Source of the DNA: Cordylochernes scorpioides
Lineage: Eukaryota; Arthropoda; Arachnida; Pseudoscorpiones; Chernetidae
DNA length: 64,000 nt
Assembly: GCA_030710605.1 (NCBI GenBank)
Contig: CP092877.1
Coordinates: forward strand, 248,001 to 312,000
Direction of reading: 5' to 3'
The notes below the pieces were generated by a model. The model was not told where the DNA came from and did no database searches. It was given only the letters and a program-made list of their open reading frames with translations. This document shows, piece by piece, positions 10,787 through 37,961 of the stretch (position 1 is its first letter; every line of letters starts with the position of its first letter). A program made the position numbers and the translations under genes.

Positions 10787-11374
10787 GTGATAATGTTTAG
10801 CTCTGCTATCCCAGAGACACAAGAAACATTTCGTGTAGCCACCGCGCTGGCCAAGAAGAAATTTGAGCATTTTGAGATAAACACAAACACTGGATTCATG
10901 TGGTTAAAGAATTGCTCAGACCCCAATATTCTACAGAAAGCAATACCTCAAATTATCAGAATCACTATAGAACAGTCTATCCAAACCGATCAATCAAGAA
11001 TAACCAATTCGAAGCTGTACACACACTACAAATATTTACATAAAACATTCGCAGCAGAGAACTATCTACTAAGTGAACTCCCACTGCCGACTAAACGCCT
11101 CATTGCGCAATTGAGAATTATATTTGTTTTATATCGAGAAGACCATATAAAATATCTAAGGACAGTAGACTTGTATTGCCAACTATGCAAAAATAGAACC
11201 GAAAATGAATTAGAACATTATATATTTGAATGCATGCCTCTTGACACGGAAAGAAAAATACTCTTTTCTAAGATAGGCCATACACACCTCACATTATATT
11301 CTTTATTATCCAACTTTATAGACAATAGTTCAGTAGCTCTGTATCTATATAACTTCCATAAAAAAATGCTGTAA
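10787..11374 (+). pseudogene. LINE ORF2 C-terminal fragment
   Basis: An open frame of 195 codons whose C-terminal part has a CQLC...H...C zinc-like motif (about 11177-11235), as found at the end of ORF2 in several non-LTR retrotransposons (compare CFCG...H...C at about 55640 in the R1-like element here). No RT precedes it, so it is a 5'-truncated copy. 11375-11828 behaves as its 3' UTR and ends in an AATAAA-like phrase and a (GT)n tail at 11829-11843. Which LINE clade is unclear. Confidence 0.55.
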
Positions 11375-11828
11375 AAAAGAAAGACTTAACCGAACATCCA
11401 AACATATCAAAAATTTCTGTTTGATGAGAAGGACAGAGCCAACATCCAATTATTTGTTTAGGCAGGTATGATAACCCCCACACTGATAAATGGTGTTTAC
11501 CTTACAGCCCTGAACACTCGGATTTTCCTGGAAAATCTCTTAAAGATTTCTTGAAAAAGACATGGCCCACCTGTGCTGTGTGAGCAGAAGAGCTTAAATT
11601 GACTTGTTCCATATGTAAATACCTGTTTTCTTCCCTCTTTTCGCTCTCCACTTCTCCCATCCATATTTCCAAAACTTTTTTTTTTTTTATTCTTTCTTAT
11701 AATCTGTATATATTTACCATATGTATATAATCTTTCTCCATTTTTTATTTCCCACTTTCATAGGTTTCTCCGTCTTGTAACCCCAAGGAGAATCCTCTGT
11801 AAGACCTGTGTGTCTTAATAAAGGCTTT

Positions 11829-11843
11829 TGTGTGTGTGTGTGT
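11829..11843 (+). repeat. (GT)n microsatellite / LINE tail
   Basis: About seven GT units directly after ttaataaaggctttt. It may be the simple-repeat 3' tail of the LINE fragment that ends here. Confidence 0.7.
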
Positions 11844-11849
11844 GATAAA

Positions 11850-12700
11850 CACAAACTGTCCATTGATGCTCCTATTGATTTTCCTATGACAACCCCAATT
11901 GTCTCATACATTTCGTTCAAATTTGTAAAATGAGCGAGTGGAATCGACCCATACTTATTGCCATTGTGAAGGAACACACACTTAGTTTGGAACAGCCAAT
12001 GAAGAGACACCTGGTGAATACACGGGAAGACCCAACAGTAGACCTTGTGGCAATGATTGTTCTCGTGAGAGAAGAACAGAAATATTTTTCACGCTTACAA
12101 GAGAATATTTTGTCTTGGAGGCGAGTAGATTTTTCAGCCAACCGAGAAGCAAGTACCTCGGAAGAATTTTTGAGAGGCTCAGGGCCCGAATGAGATGATT
12201 TAGTTCCTTTTGGTCAAATTGTTGAAGAAGAACCACTGTCTTCATCCTCTGTATCATGACATGTAACAACTGAAGAGCTGTGGAAGACAAGTTGGGATAG
12301 GTACGTCTTCGGAGTGAGGAAGTGGACGTATTGCAGAAGGTAGGTTAAGTCTACTTGTGGCGATTGTTTCAGTTGATACCAACAATGTTGACGGTACAGA
12401 AATTGTTAGTGTGGTCTCTTGGTTCTCTCCAAATCACTGTCACTCCGAACTTGAGGATTCTTCTTTTACCATTCGTCCACTGGCGCAAATATTTAATAAG
12501 TTTCACAAACACAATGTGGAGTCCACATGTGGTCTTCTAGTTCAACTCCAAAGGCAGGACGAAGCCAGAAATGGGTTTCCTGAAATCTTACATTGTGTAC
12601 TCGCCACATATGTAACAAAACATTGTTTTATATGGTCGTTTTCATCTTAATCATTGTGTAAAATTCATTAAGTATATATTATTTAAGGGCTAAAGATATT
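11850..12700. other. Unassigned stretch with short open frames
   Basis: Frames of 60-100 codons on both strands (for example 11930-12193 and 12357-12650 on +) but no family I recognise, no splice-supported chain and no repeat partner in the window. It could be the N-terminal and linker remains of the DNA transposon whose transposase relic lies at 12913-13465. Confidence 0.35.
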
Positions 12701-12704
12701 TAAT

Positions 12705-12908
12705 ACAAAGCAATAACGCGCCATCTATATATAATGAATGAAGACATTAAGACGCAAATGTTTCTTTTCACAAATAAATGAAACTTCTACTGTCCTTACT
12801 GTGATGAAAAAATATTGGGAGGGCTTGGCTCATCAGTAGTGAACCCTCCCAGCAGTTTTTCCAATTTTTTTAATCTACCAGACCGCTTCTTTAGAGCTCT
12901 AAAACTAT
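12705..12908 (-). repeat. Degenerate foldback-family copy
   Basis: Same order of phrases as 241-70 of the window-start arm (gcaataacgcgccatctata, ttctactgtccttactg, gggagggcttggctcatcag) with many substitutions. Confidence 0.75.
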
Positions 12909-12912
12909 TGTT

Positions 12913-13465
12913 ATGTATAAATATCCGCATCAGTTGGTGGCAGTGGATATTTTCTGTCTAGATGAGAACTTTGTAAGGACCAAAAGGGAGAACCACAAAA
13001 ATGATTGGTGGCTGTGTGAAAGCCCTGATGAGGTATCTATGGCTGTGCATACCAAATCTCCAGCATCATTGATGGTTCCTGGCGTTGTTAGTAGTGATGT
13101 GATGACTTCACACCTTTTTACTCCAGGTGCCAGAGTTAATGCCGTTGCTTACACCGAGGTGTTAGCCACAGTTGTCAAGCCTTGGATGTCAAGCACGTGG
13201 GAGGCCAAATGTTTTTCAACAAGACTCATGAGAATACAACCAGAACAACCCAAGAATGGATGGCCCAGAATCTTCAAAACCATGTCACACCTAGCGTTTG
13301 GCTCCCCCAGCTCACCAGATGTCAATCCGCTGGACTAGTTGAGAGGGACTCCAATAGTCATTCCCACAACAGAGCTGCTATAGTGAATGCAATGGCAAAA
13401 ATTCCCGAGGTCCATCTCATTACTAACTGCAGTCAGTTTCAACAGCGTTGTTGTTGCTGCTGATC
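12913..13465 (+). pseudogene. Tc1/mariner-type transposase relic
   Basis: Segments match the catalytic half of a DDE transposase of the Tc1/mariner superfamily: RENHKNDWW, KSPASLMVPGVVSSDVM, VVKPWMSSTWE, a TTQEWMAQNL segment in the next frame, then SSPDVNPLD, the typical S-P-D-x-N-P-L-D third-acidic motif. The frame changes around 13190-13330. The first acidic position is obscured and the FQQD motif is lost, so it is inactive. Terminal repeats were not found. Confidence 0.6.
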
Positions 13466-13579
13466 ATCACCATCCTCGAACAATGAATTCTCAACAATAT
13501 TCAAGAGAAACCACCACCTATACCCACCAGATATCGAAGATTTGCCTTACAAACTGCCTAAGAAAATAAAAGATCATGT

Positions 13580-14440
13580 GACCATTAAGGCCCGGAGAGA
13601 CTCCGAAAACTGCATGACAACACCATCTGGGACTCCTACATTGAAAATCTTAATGTACCTGACCAAATCATATGGAAAGCAACAAATACTTCTCCTGTAC
13701 TGAAAAAAAAAAAAGAAAAATTTATTCAAAAACAAACAATGGAATGACACTGATCTAACATGAGTCAGCAGAAATCCTGGCAGACAGCTATGAAAAACAA
13801 TTTATTCCAAACACCATTCCAATTTTCAAATCCCTGGCTTGAAGCTGAAATAACGGACTACTTAAAGGAAAATACAGAGAGACATCAGTGAACTAGGAAC
13901 AATAATCGCTTTCTTGCCAAATAAAAAAACCCTAAGAATTGACAAAATACTGAATGAAGCGATAAAGCTTCTGCCAAAACATCTGATAGAATTCCTCAAC
14001 GAAGTCTTCAATGCATCACCTGTGCTGACACATTTTCCCAATCAATGGACAATATCAATTATTTTCTCCATCTTAAAAAATAGGTAAATCAGAGCACGAC
14101 CCTTCTAGCTACGGGCCCATATCCCTCTTACCTGCCATTCCAAAATTTATGAAAAAAATAATTTTAACCAGATTGAGGAAAACTCTAAATGAAAATAGTC
14201 CTATTAGACCAGACCAGTTTGGCTTCCAGTGAAAATGCTCTACCAATTAGTTGTCATCATGGAGAAGATAAGAAGAGCAATGGCCAACGATCAAATGACT
14301 CTAGGTGTCTTCTTTGATATTTCCAAGGCATTTGACAGTGTGGCTTGAAGCCCTCCTTTACAAGATGACTCAAAACATCTACCCAGAGATATTATAAAGA
14401 CAACAATAAAAAAAAAAGAAAATCGGAGCCAGACCTTCCT
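13580..14440 (+). pseudogene. LINE reverse-transcriptase relic, Jockey-like
   Basis: Plus-strand translation shows YGPISLLPAIPKFM (about 14110), RPDQFGF (about 14210) and, in another frame, FFDISKAFDSV (about 14310). These are the order and wording of RT blocks in Jockey/CR1-type LINEs. Stops and frameshifts throughout. It ends before the GFUS 3' end. No YADD box is present, so it is truncated in the palm. Confidence 0.6.
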
Positions 14441-14520
14441 GAAAGTGAGATGTTGGTAATGGGAGAGATCACTCAAGTATTCCACTCCTGTTGTGAGACT
14501 CAGTGTGTTCAAAGTGCATC

Positions 14521-14526
14521 TTTATT
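14521..14526 (-). promoter_or_regulatory. Polyadenylation signal AATAAA of the left GFUS gene
   Basis: The minus strand reads AATAAA about 100 nt after the GFUS stop codon at 14625-14627. Spacing fits a normal animal 3' UTR of roughly 120 nt. Confidence 0.6.
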
Positions 14527-14624
14527 GTTCTCTTGTATATATAACAAATATATAAAATATATCGACATGTGTGATTTCTTGCAACCTGGCCAATATACCC
14601 AAAGTGTTCCATTTAAAATACAAG

Positions 14625-30798
<16,174 letters not shown>

Positions 30799-31039
30799 TC
30801 AGATAAATGTAGTAGATGGAATTATTCTTTAAAATAACAAATGTCAAACCATGATAATTATTTTCTTTTTTTTTAGGAAAAGGAGAAGCATTTTTTACCT
30901 ACAAGAAAAATAATGTACGATGTTTTAGAGAATACATTTTTATAATAAAACATTCGAGTACAAATTGAGGAACATTAATAAATGTATCTATATAAATTTG
31001 AAGAAATATTTTTTAAAGACCAGGTGTGGGTGTTAGATT

Positions 31040-31612
31040 CAAAAAAGATATATCCTGAGATTTTTAGATGGCAGAGCGCCATCTAGTGGAACAGAAATCA
31101 ACTACGGTTGATTTATCCTGTTCCCTGATAATTGGCCAACCCAATTTCTTGATAAATCAAGAAAAGGCAACAGCAAACATGTTTCGGGCTACTGGCCCTC
31201 ATCAGTGTGGTGCTTGCTGTACCTCAACGACCAAATATTTTATATGTGGGGCTGCCTGAGATTTCAAGAAATGGGTCAAATTACGGTCAAATTTTCATAA
31301 ATACACTGTTCATGTGAAAAGAAAACAAAAAGGTCAGGTGTTAATATTAAAAAAAAAAAAAAGAGGCATATTCAAGCCGCTTACATTGGGCTTTTTTTCC
31401 TATTTTTTCACATGAACAGAGTTTTTGTCGCAATTTTGCACATTAAATACAATTTCTAGATTTCTCAGGAAACCTCTTTGGACCAAATTTTTGGTGGTTG
31501 AGTTACAGCCACACTGACGAGAGCCAACAGCCTGAAGCGTGTTGGTGGTTGGCTTTTCTTGATTTATCAAGAAATTGGGTTGGCCAAATATCATGGAGTC
31601 AGTTGAATTCAG
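31040..31612. repeat. Inverted-repeat element with hammerhead-like core (left)
   Basis: Same family as 19731-20297. Arms are diverged and separated by about 200 bp. Arm 1 (minus strand, 31165-31215) keeps a perfect core. Arm 2 (about 31510-31550, plus) is decayed (ctgacga, cctgaag). Mirror at 44995-45555. Confidence 0.75.
31165..31215 (-). ncRNA. Candidate hammerhead ribozyme core
   Basis: Minus strand: CTGATGA (31205-31199), stem II GGGC-CAGTA-GCCC, GAAA (31185-31182), stem III palindrome ACATGT, then T. Compared with 19885-19930 a C-G pair in stem II has become G-C and the stem III palindrome has changed from ACGCGT to ACATGT. Both helices keep pairing. Confidence 0.55.
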
Positions 31613-31679
31613 TTTGTTGGAATATTTGTAAGGAAATGTTTTAATGGAAAGTAGTTCTGGGTCAATAAAGGAGGAGCAG

Positions 31680-31985
31680 CAGCTAATGTAATATATGGAG
31701 GTGGACGGTCTATACCGCTACGACTCAGGATCAAATCCCGCATTGGACACTTTTTTCTAATTAAGAAAAATGCTCCAATGGCCCCCGATTCTTGCAAAAA
31801 GTCCACCCCACCAGTGAGTACAAGTAACCAAAAGGGTCTCTGGCACATTTGTATGTGCAAAGGTCAAACTGTTTTCACATGTGTAGACAAGTGATGCACT
31901 CACTTACAGTAAAAGCAGTCGCTAACTACCCACCATGATTATCATGGCCTGTACCATGTGTACTTGGGATAAATAAAATTTACAA
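31680..31985 (+). mobile_element. tRNA-derived SINE (left)
   Basis: Full-length family member with decayed B box (ggatcaaatcccgc) and tail acttgggataaataaaa. Its mirror at 44636-44940 shows it was present before the arms diverged. Confidence 0.8.
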
Positions 31986-32149
31986 AAAAGAAATAGGTAA
32001 CAAATATGCGTGTGCCATTAACTTATGATGATCTATGTGCATTTATTTAAATAAATTATATCTCAAAGTATGATAGGGCCACATTTTCACATTCCTTTGT
32101 AATTTAGGACTGACTCTAGTTCTGTGCATCAATTCCTGCATTATTCCAT

Positions 32150-32400
32150 TTTCTATAATTACAATTAATCATGATTACATTTTATATAATTACAACTAAA
32201 TCACTACTGTTAGCAACTGTGATTACAATTACTGGTAATTACAGCAATTGTGTAATCATGCTTACTTTTACAGGTAATCATCTTAAAGCCGGCACACAAA
32301 ATATATGACTTTCAAGTTATTCTCATTGAAGCAAGTGCCATGTCATTGTGACTATATAAAAGTGAAAATATATTGAAATAAACTCTATGCCTCTTGGCGT
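32150..32400. repeat. Duplicate of the 28037-28190 region without the LTR
   Basis: Repeats gattacaattactggtaatt...aaagccggcacacaaaatat seen at 28040-28190. At the position equivalent to the copia insertion it reads gtaatcacagttgc (as complement), a paralogous empty site. Confidence 0.75.
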
Positions 32401-32573
32401 AGAATGAAGAAAATGAATTTCAGTCCCAGGCTTATCCCAGGATTGAGGAAATCCCAGGATTATACGGATGTTGGAGTCTAACCCAACCTTAGACTCACTC
32501 CTTGAGAGACCAGCTGCCATGTTATCACAATGTACATTTCATTGGTTGTGAACATTCCTATATTTCTGTATTA

Positions 32574-32747
32574 CAGTAGAACCTCCTTGAAAGGACACTC
32601 TTGCTACAGGACACATCTCCACAAAGGACAGTTTCATCTTCAAAATTACCATTTTTACTACTTATCAACACTTCGATAAGAGGACACCTCCCTGTAAAAG
32701 ACACTTTGGCTCTGCAGTTAGGTGTCCTCTACAGGAAGGATCTACTG
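32574..32747. mobile_element. Tigger-type MITE
   Basis: 174 bp, cagtagaacctccttgaaag ... aaggatctactg at a TA site. Mirror at 43861-44034. Confidence 0.85.
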
Positions 32748-32899
32748 TAAAAGGCAGCTATGATCTCTATTAGATTTATAGATAACCAAAGGTTTCAATT
32801 CATATACGGTTTAAATTAAATAATTATTTTTTTTCTGGAGTTTCTTTTTATTTTGTATTGCCTTCTCTCAAGGCATTTCTGCCCTACTTCAGGAGTACA

Positions 32900-33240
32900 A
32901 AATTACCAAACAATAATGAAACTCCGTTAGATTTATATATATTTATGTGACAATATAATAAGGTGGGAAGAGAAATAATCACACCACAAGTTGAAAGAGG
33001 AACCCAGGCAACCAGAGAGAGAGAAGGGGGGAGAGCCGGGCCCAGCAAAGCCGGGCGGCCGTTCGTGTCGCACACAATCCCCAACTGTCTTAAAAGTCCC
33101 GAGGTGTTGACAGACGGACCCCAGTTGTCACCCCTTGGAATGTCGCTGATGTCTAAAGTGACCGGTCCTTACCCTCCCGTCTCTCTCTGGGTTGACTGTA
33201 GGCTTGCTTTATTATTCCTGGAAGAGTATATATTATGACA
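32900..33240. other. GC-rich island, open in both directions
   Basis: A locally GC-rich block in AT-rich surroundings (about 33000-33190), with an open frame of 91 codons on + and 66 on -. No family recognised. The mirror 43370-43650 keeps both frames with one or two changes, which recent common origin explains. Confidence 0.5.
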
Positions 33241-33748
33241 TATATATATATACAAATATAGCTTGTGGAAAAACTTGAGATGGTCTCAAGCTTTGACCTT
33301 CTAATATTTATATTTATTTATTTATTGCAAATGATTTTTTAAAACTTGCAACTACGCATGATAATCATGGTGGGTTTGCAAGTGTATCACCAGTGTGTAT
33401 ATTGTAAAAGAACTTCCAATGGTGGAGTTACTTGAGGATTGTAAATCTTTTTGGGATATAAACTTAATGCAAAATTCTGGGACAACTGTTTGATTACAGT
33501 AAATTTTCTGTTTCTTGTATAATAAAAAAAAGTAAATTAAAATTGATCAGTAGGAAGAAAAAGCCCAAAGGCTTATCTTGTTTATTTCTCGATTTCAACT
33601 ATTTAAATTTGGTCCTTTTTTGGAAATAAAATAAAATTGGAGCTCTCTCTCTCTTGCTTAGAAGTATTGTGGATAAGCAAATATATTTGGCAGGAAAGTA
33701 TGTTAGCCTAGAATCTCTGTAAGCATTGTGTGTGTTTCATTTAAAATT

Positions 33749-33924
33749 CAGTAGAACCTCCATGAGAGGACACACGTTAAAGGACACCTCTCTACAAAGG
33801 ACAGTTTTCATCTGCAAAATTACCATTTTTGCTATTTAGCAACTCTCCGGTAAGAGGACACCTCTCCCTAAAGGACACTTTGGCTCTGCAATTAGGTGTT
33901 GTCCTTTACAGGGAGGTTCTACTG
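33749..33924. mobile_element. Tigger-type MITE
   Basis: Cagtagaacctccatgagag ... gggaggttctactg. Mirror at 42671-42848. Confidence 0.85.
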
Positions 33925-33935
33925 TAATAAGAATA

Positions 33936-34100
33936 CATAATAATGTGTTCCCCCTGCGGGCATTCTAAAAAAAAAAAAAACTTTTTATAATGAATGTTTA
34001 TCGCTATATATATATATTTAAAATAACAAAATTAAGTACATAAATAAAAACATATAACTATAATAAATTCAGATGCCCGCGGGGGAAACACATTATTATA
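33936..34100. mobile_element. MITE with AATGTGTTYCCCCTGCGGGCAT ends
   Basis: About 165 bp. The inverted ends gttccccctgcgggcat and atgcccgcgggggaaac enclose an A/T-only core. Mirror at about 42487-42655. Confidence 0.8.
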
Positions 34101-34111
34101 TATTATTATTA

Positions 34112-34213
34112 CAGTAGAACCTCCCTGTAAAGGACACCTAATTGCAGAGCCAAAGTGTCCTTTTGGTAGAGGTGTCCTCTTACCGGAGAGTTTCTAAATA
34201 GCAGAGAGGTGTA
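34112..34213. mobile_element. Tigger-type MITE, truncated
   Basis: Only the first about 100 bp of the family remain. Mirror at 42391-42485 shows the same truncation. Confidence 0.75.
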
Positions 34214-34850
34214 TTGTATATATAAGCGATAAATCTAATTTTTAAAAGCCAAAATGCATTTAAAGATAAAGCTTCTACAATACAACTTACCTATATATTA
34301 TATATATACAAAATGCTAACTGAGCGGTCAGGAAATGGCTTTTTTTTTTTTCAATATATATAATCCAGGGTTTCAGGAGCGTATCAAGTTATTAACTTAC
34401 CTGAAACTTTGGTTTTAATTTCTAACGCCGATATAATTGTTCACGTGACAAAAACAAAATTAGTGATGCCAAATTTATTGTATAAATATTTTGAGAGGAA
34501 AATGAAAAATAATATATATATTTTTTTTTTAAGCTGAAAATATACTTTTAAAATATTCTGAAATGCGCGCGCGAATGCTTGCTAAAATATAATTTACTTA
34601 AGAATTTAGCTATATTCAAATTATCAGATTAAATCACAAGAATAGGACAAAAACAAAATGAAGAAATTCAGAAATGAATTTGTTAAGAAAGTGAGTGTCT
34701 TTTCATGAATTTTTTCTAATACATTTTCTCTGATTTATCTGTTGATTTTTTATATTAAAACTTAATGTTTCTCAATTTGAACCTATATCACCTATTGGTA
34801 ACCCAAGCGCCTGGTGTGTATCTCACACGTTGCCGCGTAAACCGACCACT

Positions 34851-37530
34851 GGACGAAAGCCCTGAAAAGCCCCTAAAAGATGATCTAAGAATAAAAAAAT
34901 TGAACAACATATGGCTGTGGAATCAGCAAATCCAAAGAAACAAAATTGGTGACGAGATGACGCCACCTAAGGTCAGTGTCAAGCCACTAGCCACAGCTGT
35001 TGGCGGACGACCCCCAGCTGTTCCCTCCCCCCCCCCTCCCCCCGCGAATGAGCAAGATGCCTCACCTAGCCCTACCACTTCACCGTGGTTAGCAGAAAGA
35101 GGCGGAGGATTTCGGTCCATCTGTGATCCTCACCAACGCAGTCTGACAACATGACTCAAAAGAGTGCCAACTCTCCCTACAACAAGCCTCCTGCGAAGCG
35201 TCCACCACCTGCACAGGAGATCGAAGCTACGCGACAGAGAATCGCGGAATTCAGGGTACAGCAGTCCACGGGTATGAGGAACAGTACGTGTGGAGCGAGA
35301 ATTGCCCGACTTCGGACAGCTACAATATCTGAAGCTTTGGACAAGCTGATAGGAGGTAACAATATCCTCCAGCTGCCAAGAATGACAGCTATGTACTCAT
35401 TGGCCTCTCAACCAAGGCCTACGCTGACCGACTCATCGAAGATGGCCTGGAAATTGAGGAGGCCCTCCTTAAGTCCTTCCCCTTCCGCCAAAGGGCGGAA
35501 AAGGTAATCGTTAGCAACCTGCCCCTCTTTGTGGAAGACGCAGAAGTCATTGCTGCCTTAGGCCTTATTGGCAAATTACCTCTATCACCCAAATATTCCT
35601 TACCGTAGGGGGCTTCACATTTGTGGACAGCAGGAGAGAGGTGTTCATCCTGCTGAACGAAGGGATGAAGCTGGAAAGGCTGCTACTGCGCCTCGACATC
35701 AAGTCCAAGGGGGAGACCCTCCCTGCATTCCGCTCCTATGGAGTTAGATGCTCACGGTGCAGGGAAGGGAGACACCGTAGAGCCAACTGCTCCCTGAATG
35801 CAAAGACATATGCAGAAGTCTCCGGGGAGGCGCCCTCCAACATAAACGTAGCTCCAACTGCCAACGCGCCCACCTGCCAACGTGGACAGCCTACCACCTC
35901 CATTCCTGCGTCTTCAACTTGTGCTGCTGCTGCTCTGGGAACTTCAGGCACTGTCGTATCCACTCCCTCTCTTGCGGTTGCACAAAAGTCAGCACGAGCA
36001 AACTAAATTCGGGAAAATGCAAGCCATCTCAGGGGAAGAAGATGAGATCCAGGTCTCTATTCCCTCTAGAGGCGAATCCAAAACTCGACAGCATCTAAAG
36101 GAACTGCTCGAGTATCCCCAGCTCCCTCTTTGACGAAGCAGAACGTCTTGGTCTGGATAAGAGCGAAATCATGAACGACCTCGTCCTAGTCCCTGGCCTA
36201 CAGAACCTCCTTAAGAAGATGGGGAGAGCCCAAAATATCGAGCTCCACAGTGTTTCCCAGAAGCTGCTGGATTGCTTGCCACCCAGACAGCTCTCTATAA
36301 TCACCTCCTGACCATCCGGGCCCAGACGAAGAGCTCCTAATGACTGGCTTCCATCAACGTCCGCGGGCTCTCGCCGCTCGCGAGAGGAGCATCGAGCTCT
36401 GCCACTTCCTGAGTCAACATCGCATAAACGTCGCCTTTGTCCAAGAGACCAACGCCTCGACACTATTCAATATCTCTGCCTAGGCTACCTCGCCGCGGTC
36501 GTTTCCCTTAAAGCCATCAGGGTTCGGGCCTCGCCTGCGTCTTCACGCCAGGGGTCGCTGTCCTGCGACATCGCGTCCTGTGGCCCGGCCCCATCTCCAT
36601 CTTCTCCCTTGACGTCCGCGGCCAGGAAGTGAGCGTTATCAACTGCCACTTCTCTGTTATTCCTCGCGAGCGGCACCATAAGCTGCAATTATCGCAGCCA
36701 CGGCGGTCTGGGAGAACTCGTAGGTGTAAGACGACTTCATCATCAACGAGGAAAGCACAAACGACACAGCATCCAGCTCGGTTGGCCCTCTTCGAGATAC
36801 TGGATCAGACAGCCCTCGTCGATGAGGCCAACCTCTTCGACGCCGCCCACATTCCAACCAGAGTGACCAGCTATGGGAGTGTTGACGTCTCTCGCCCGGA
36901 CAGGGTCCTACTCCCTTCGAGGATCGTGTCGTCCAGTACAGTACCATCGAATAAGGCTCTCTGACCATCGAGCTGTCCTTCAGCTAGGTGTGCCTCCTTC
37001 ACCTCGCCAACCCAGTGTGGCTGCCATGCTACACTCGGGGCTCGTTGTCAAATATCTGGCAATGGCAAACGCCGGGGGTCGCTGTCCTGCGACATCGCGT
37101 CCTGTGGCCCGGCCCCATCTCCATCTTCTCCCTTGACGTCCGCGGCCAGGAAGTGAGCGTTATAAACTGCCACTTCTCTGTTATTCCTCGCGAGCGGCAC
37201 CATAAGCTGCAATTATCGCAGCCACGGCGGTCTGGGAGAACTCGTAGGTGTAAGACGACTTCATCATCAACGAGGAAAGCACAAACGACACAGCATCCAG
37301 CTCGGTTGGCCCTATCCGAGCTACTGGATCAGACAGCCCTCGTCGATGAGGCCATCCTCGGGGCTCGTTGTCAAATATCTGGCAATGATCATCGAAAGAA
37401 CCTCTACAACCATCGCAGAAATGACTGGCGAAGATATGTGGAGCAGATGGTCTTCTATCAAGGCTGAGCTGCTGGTAAAGGTGAGATCATATTTAATGTA
37501 CTTTGTACAAACTGAGGAATAAATAAATAA
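34851..37530 (+). pseudogene. Second Tx1/L1-like LINE copy, RT deleted
   Basis: ORF1 starts at about 35151 (MTQKSANSPYNKPPAKRPPP) and breaks by frameshift near 35360 and again near 35600. It carries a CCHC knuckle (CSRCREGRHRRANC, about 35752-35793). Endonuclease sequence with a FVQET motif follows at about 36430. A 250-bp stretch at about 36550-36800 is repeated at 37075-37325. The RT domain present in the left copy is absent: the body jumps at about 37488 to the 3' end (tttaatgtactttgtacaaa and an aataaataaataaa tail). Same-strand homologue of 1637-5040. Confidence 0.75.
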
Positions 37531-37961
37531 AACTCTGTAATAGATTAAGAGTTGAGCTAACGCAGAGATCGAGCATATGGAAGTCACAAAACAACAAGGT
37601 CTAAAGATGGAAACTGCCACGACGCCATTTTAGAATTTCACCAGACGATCCACACTCTTCACATCTGCTGAAATGCAATACTCCCTTTCTCAGAAAAGGT
37701 ATATAAAGGCTCCATCTTAACCTATAAATACAGTCACTTTACAGTCACTTGACAGTTACTTCACCATCTGCGTGAGCCCTCGTCGGTTGTACCCCAGGTC
37801 CACCTCATCCACCATGTAGACCAGTAAGAACTCTTCCATCTCCATCTTTCGCTCCTAGCTCAACTTTTATCTGTTCACGGAACTTTCATAGTGCAACTGT
37901 GTCTTCGTTTTTTGTGTGGACATTCCCAAGCTTTCCACTCTGCCTCGACCACGACTGCCTG
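37531..37961 (+). repeat. Interspersed block, 5' part (as 5040-5470)
   Basis: Nearly identical to 5042-5468, including the TATA-like phrase at about 37700. Interrupted at 37961 by the 2.79-kb insertion and resumed at 40750. Confidence 0.85.

Noticed and set aside
14291..14512. 73-codon frame on - near the GFUS 3' end
   Set aside because: Antisense of a LINE RT relic, downstream of the poly-A signal.
32963..33238. 91-codon protein upstream of GFUS
   Set aside because: No family or splice support, open on both strands, conservation explained by recent duplication.
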